Origin: Zoroaster sp. YZ-2022
Lineage: Eukaryota; Echinodermata; Asteroidea; Forcipulatida; Zoroasteridae
DNA length: 64,000 bases
Reading direction: 5' to 3'
NCBI GenBank assembly: GCA_029582265.1
Contig: CM055837.1
Span: forward strand, 21,178,967-21,242,966
The notes beneath the pieces were generated by a model. That model made no database searches. It worked only from the letters and a program-made list of their open reading frames with translations, and was not told the DNA's origin. Position numbers and translations under genes: made by a program. Below are positions 59,557 to 64,000 of this stretch, one piece after another. Every line of letters starts with the position of its first letter. Within the stretch, counting starts at the first letter, position 1.

Positions 59557-62497
59557 CATGCAGCAGCTACCAGCAATAGTCATTGTAAAATTATTCGAAT
59601 CCGGCTTTCGTATATTTCGTCATTTATTTGTTCACCATTGTCGGAATATTAAAGATGATTATACCCGTATATTTAGGCTTCGTTCTCGGAATATATAAAA
59701 ACTCGTAGCTGTCGTCTCTCACATGTTTTAATAGGACGGAAAATACAGTGTTTTGAAATATGTTTGTTTTACGATCTCACTAAAAATAATGCAAAGGTGA
59801 ACCTAAAGTATACGAAACCCTACTACGTATTAATGATATGCGATCCAGTCTTTGTCAGATCAAGCACGAGGGGAGAGATAGAAGAAAGTACACCAAGTAA
59901 AGGAACACGAAGTATGAAGGGGAAAATGCAAAATAAAAAGCGGGCGAGGGGTTCGAGCGATGAGCGAGGAAATTGATGGACATATTAACTGATTTCAACA
60001 TACAACATGTGGCTGTCTCAACTGAACGCGCAACCTAAGGTTCTTCGATCCATTTAAGAAAATGGAGAGTGCGCCTTTATACACTCATCATTTTGAAATG
60101 GTCCTGAACCCCTTCCCACTTTAAAACCGATATAGTCTTGAGTATTTGTTTCAACAGGATATTCCGCACGGTTATCACATTTCTGGTCCAGCATGTAATG
60201 CATTATTTGACACATTGTTGCACAACAGTGTGCGTCCATTTACAAGCCATTTCTCAAAACTAATGAAGAATGAAGGATTTGTTGGAAATATATTGAATGA
60301 AAGGTTTGTTTCTCATGAAATTCCCTCTCATATTATGATACCAAAATCAATGGGATTGCATATAAATTATCGGGTTATTGATATAACTTCCCCTGACTTT
60401 TTTCCCCATATAACACACAGAGCATGTACACGAACGTATGGCGTTATCACAAAATATTATAATTGGCTATCGAACGGATCTAGGCTTGTATTATATCATA
60501 TTTCTCCAGAATTGGGATCATTTCTGTATTTTCAGACTCTACTATTTTTGCTGAATCAAGAAAACTCTCATAATACATAATGCATAAGTGCCTATAGAAC
60601 CATGGAGGAAGGTTCCTTCCTCCATGATAGAACCAACACATTTCCGGGGCTCTGAAGCGCGCCTCGGAGTCCCTGAAGCTCGGTTCGAGCTGCATTTAAA
60701 AAAAATAAAAAAATATTGTTATTTTTATTATTATGATTTTTTTTACTGCAACTCGCAATTGCTTTGTCCGCAAAAATGATGTCTAAAAGCAGGATGAGGC
60801 TGTGCGACCCAGGGTGCGCTCCCTATACTTCTAAGTATAGCAATCGACGCCCATGATCATATCTCATTTTGTTGTCTCTCACCTGCTGGATATAATTTAT
60901 TAGTCATCGTACTTCTACCCGCATATTTTGTTTCCTGGAAAACATCGCGTGTGTTTTAAACCTTGTTTGTTTTACCACCTTGCTATTGATCCCACTAGCT
61001 TTATTGAAAAGTACACTTAGGCCTAACCCTTTCCCATCGCGATATGTGACACAACCATCATAGAAAAGAGGTTGAAACTGTTCGGAAAAGTGCCCGTTGT
61101 TGTGGGCCTGACGACAGAAATATCCATTTTTACTGGGTTTGGAAAGAGGGAAAATATATTTAGTAAAGAAACACGGATAATGGAGGAAAAATGAATAGGA
61201 GGGTTGAACGATGAGCGAGGGAATTGAGTAAAAGGGAGTACAATATTGACGATGTTGGCACAACTGTTTCTATGCCATATAATGCTTATTCTTTGTGAAT
61301 CAAGTTAAACCATCCTGTGAAAGTTGTGTTGTTCACGATAAAATCGTGAAATGCATACATATCTGTTGTATTTATTCCAATGAGGAATATGGGAAGCTGT
61401 ATATAGGCTACTCTTTCTTTAATTGGAACTGGAAATATTTTACTTTTCTTAAAAATGAAAGATTCTCTCTCGGAAAGATGTAAAACATTATTGGCTTTAC
61501 ACAAAGTAAGTTTTACGTTAATATTGGACCGTTTTGTAGTTTTTGAATTAGCGGTACCCTTTCCTTAAAAGACACGTAACCCGATATAAAAAATGCATAT
61601 TTTTTTTTTTACATGTATTAAATGAATATAAAGTACACTAAACTATAATACGTATTGCAATACGATATGCGAGCCAATCGTGGTAGAAAAAGGGTTGAAA
61701 CCGTTCAGAAAAAAAAATGAGCGTAAAAAAATCAAGTCTTTGCCCGAGGGAAAATATTAATAGAAACACGATTGTTCAAACGTCTCGCGAATCACGAGGT
61801 ACAATTTATGGTTCCGTCACAGTTTTCATGAAGGGACGGATATATCCCCCCTTTTTGGACGGGGGGATGGTCCATAGGATCATCCCCCAAAAGTTTCTAT
61901 ACGTTGAAAAAATATATATATATAATAAAAATACACATGTAATGGCTGTACTGCAGCCGCAAGATTCTGAATAGTTGTCGACTGCAGAACTTCAAGCTAT
62001 ACCGTACACCCAAATTTCAAAATCATCCCCCCACTTTTCATCACGATTTTGTTCAGCAGGAAAGTGAACCAACTGCAAACCACAATTTCAAGACAGTGCT
62101 GCTCAATGATGCGTGACCCTGGAATGTAACCCAAGGTATCATTGGAAAGCACAAAGCTTCTGCTTTAAGATGATACCATGCTTTTTGCTGGTAAACATAT
62201 AGTCTGGACATATTAACCCTTTAAAGTAGGATTACCTTTTTTTTAAACACCCTGTAGAAACAGAAAATGTTCTTTTATAGGCGAAAACGGGATGAGAAAT
62301 AGTGGGAAAATGCATCATTTTATTCAACATATTGAATGTACGGGGGAAATGAGGTTTCATCGGGATGACCCTGACGTAGTATTATAATACAAGGAGAGGG
62401 GAATTGAGGGTTATCATAACGCTACCATTTTGGGCGTTTAGTATGGGATGTTGGCATGGTATAAATTGGAAAGGGGTGTGGCACAATACATTGAAAT
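59557..62497. other. Repeat-rich non-coding region
   Basis: The frame 60146-60580 (144 codons) has no family resemblance. The phrases GGTTGAAACYGTTC and CGATGAGCGAGG recur at 59945, 61070, 61205 and 61693 in related blocks, indicating fragments of one dispersed repeat. 62040-62260 ends AAACACCCTGTAGAA, another repeat end. No gene supported. Confidence 0.45.
60601..60626. repeat. Perfect 12-bp palindrome
   Basis: CATGGAGGAAGG-TT-CCTTCCTCCATG, a perfect inverted repeat with a 2-base centre. Probably the core of a small transposon; no function visible. Confidence 0.9.
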
Positions 62498-62593
62498 GTG
62501 AATCCATGTGTTAATAACACCCAATCTCTGTGAATCCATGTGTTAATAACACCCAATCTCTGTGAATCCATGTGTTAATAACACCCAATCTCT
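62498..62593 (+). repeat. 32-bp tandem repeat, 3 identical copies
   Basis: Three exact copies of a unit beginning GTGAATCCATGTG and ending CCCAATCTCT. Each has the palindrome GTGTTAATAACAC. Exact identity implies recent expansion. Confidence 0.95.
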
Positions 62594-63095
62594 TTACATT
62601 GTTCATCATAAAAAGGGGCACATTACCAATTTCATATGATTTCATCCCAAATTCCCTTCCTGAAAGTAAGTACTTGCATGTATGTATCATGTGTGCATTG
62701 TATACATTTATTAATAATGTTGAACCACAATTTTGGATGGATGGGATTTGTGTGGGTTTATGGTTGGAATGGTGTAAAACAGGTGAGGCACAAAATGTGT
62801 CTTTTCATGTTTAACTTCCAGTCAAATATCTGTACATTGGGGTACAAGCTCAGTTGGATATTAGCTCAATTTATCCAATAGAATTATAACGTACTACAGC
62901 AGTTCTCACTTTATGACTTGATTGAAGCATAGAGATAGGATATATTGACGTCACACTCATGAACGTATGAGTCTCGACCGGCCAAAACAATATGGCCTAG
63001 TATGAGTCACTGCAGTCATAACAAAACCTGAAAACAACACATTTTACACAATGTAAAGTACATATACCTTTGACGAATTAACAATGACGACATTT

Positions 63096-63283
63096 ATAGA
63101 TTGGTGAAATTCTTGACCATCGGGCAAGCTCGGTGGTCGAGATGTTAAGATGTCTGCACTAGTAAGCAGGAGGTCGTGGGTTCAAATCCCGCCCGAGTCG
63201 CCTGTGTAGTTTTTTCACAGACACTCGGAAAGTACCGAGTATACAGTGCTATACACACGTCGGTGTAGGGCAAAATTAAATCA
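63096..63283 (+). mobile_element. tRNA-derived SINE with 13-bp TSD
   Basis: AATGACGACATTT flanks the insert (63083-63095 and 63284-63296). The tRNA-like head at 63122-63202 has A-box TGGTCGAGATG, B-box GGGTTCAAATCCC, acceptor pairing CTCGG/CCGAG and a T-stem GTGGG/CCCGC. The anticodon loop is 8 bases (ACTAGTAA), so it is not a normal tRNA. A short body and an A-rich end (AAAATTAAATCA) follow. The 26 bases before the head belong to the insert. Confidence 0.85.
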
Positions 63284-63296
63284 AATGACGACATTT

Positions 63297-63603
63297 GTTT
63301 TTAAATTTGGATATTTTTGGAGGAACATGCCATATTTTGGCACCATAATTGAATCAAATTTTTTCAGATTCTTTGGATGTGATGTACTGACACATATATA
63401 CCCTTGTGTTTACAGGATACATTACATGTACGTGTAAACAATGTATACTTTGTTTAATATTAATGCCATAATGCTCATTTAGGTGTGATTCTCACTTTCA
63501 CAAAACTAAGCCTACATTTTCTATTCAGAAAAAATTGTATACAAACGCAATGTATGAGCCTGAAGTATTTATTGTAGCATCATAGAGTAAAAACCAGTTT
63601 AAT
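63297..63603. other. AT-rich spacer, nothing recognised
   Basis: No motif or open frame worth calling between the SINE and the TTTA microsatellite. Confidence 0.5.
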
Positions 63604-63607
63604 ATAT

Positions 63608-63638
<31 letters not shown>

Positions 63639-63668
63639 TTTGTTTATTTATTTATTTATTTATTTATT
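63604..63668. repeat. (TTTA)n microsatellite
   Basis: About 16 tetramer units with one interruption (TTTG). On the minus strand it is a (TAAA)n tail following the GC-rich block at 63669-63880. Confidence 0.95.
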
Positions 63669-63880
63669 CCCTCCCTCCCCAGGTCACCGAGGCGTGGGTA
63701 GTCGCCGCCCCTCCTCGGCGGGACGTGGTGTCTTTTCACCGCCCACCCCGGTGGCCTGACTTTTTCCCAACAGGGGCCTACTGACAGTGGGCACGACGTG
63801 CCCACATCCAGACGCCAGTGGGCCCCACTCCTCTTTCCCCTTCCCTCCCTTCCCTAAGTCCTCACCTTCCCCACTTAATT
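63669..63880 (-). mobile_element. Possible LINE 3' end with (TAAA)n tail
   Basis: An abruptly GC-rich block (GTCACCGAGGCGTGG, CACCCCGGTGGCC) next to a (TAAA)n tail. Read on the minus strand this is the layout of a non-LTR retrotransposon 3' UTR and its tail. No reverse transcriptase is present in the window. Confidence 0.45.
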
Positions 63881-64000
63881 ATTACTGATTCTTGCTGATC
63901 GCTATTTTTTGTTTCAATTATTATACTGATTGATTTAATTATAATTCATGTATATTGATCTCATAAATTGACTGTCAAGTTCTGATTTAATTATTATTCT

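Noticed and set aside
63122..63202. Functional tRNA gene
   Set aside because: 8-base anticodon loop, imperfect acceptor stem, and it is flanked by a SINE body and target duplication.

Overview
This is eukaryotic, AT-rich, gene-poor DNA from an animal, most likely a marine invertebrate. The evidence is two host gene fragments split by introns (a receptor tyrosine phosphatase and an SLC16-type monocarboxylate transporter), tRNA-derived SINEs, several DNA-transposon classes and two 500-N scaffold gaps. A deuterostome (echinoderm, hemichordate or cephalochordate) is my guess; the sequence alone does not settle it. There are no rRNA genes, no CRISPR arrays and no bacterial operons. Most open frames are chance openings inside repeats.

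Layout. 1-5055: duplicated non-coding repeats. 5056-7503: an 11-copy 81-bp minisatellite in an intron, abutting two exons of a receptor-type tyrosine phosphatase domain (WPE loop, split HC|S signature). 8717-24036 (minus strand): a head-to-tail Helitron pair, made of a 13.3-kb element with a decayed but recognisable RepHel gene (HUH and two-tyrosine motifs, PIF1 helicase) and a 2.0-kb non-autonomous unit. 25284-29851: remains of a double-stranded-DNA virus-like element (capsid-like C-terminus, packaging ATPase, small accessory proteins). It is broken by stops and frameshifts, and by a 2.2-kb TG...CA insertion. 31634-46196 (plus strand): a 14.6-kb tandem array of six Helitron units of the same family. 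Junctions read CTAG|TC with almost no spacer. 46200-50960: foldback DNA rich in short G+C-containing minisatellites. This includes an in-window empty-site paralogue (50821-50870) of the Helitron array insertion point. 53918-59174: an SLC16 transporter exon, pseudogenised and split by a 3.95-kb element with 660-bp inverted ends (6-bp target duplication) and by a hAT-type MITE (8-bp duplication). 59392-63880: further MITE, SINE and microsatellite debris.

How it fits together. The window is mainly a record of transposition. The striking signal is two Helitron concatemers in opposite orientation, 7.6 kb apart. Each sits in a single A^T dinucleotide. One contains the probable (now dead) source of the RepHel protein; both contain short derivatives that keep its 5' and 3' ends. 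The short units carry 3-6 tandem YY1-type motifs near the 5' terminus, and an internally duplicated CCAAT/CRE-like module. Boundaries are by eye and are good to a few bases where a terminal motif is quoted, otherwise to some tens of bases.
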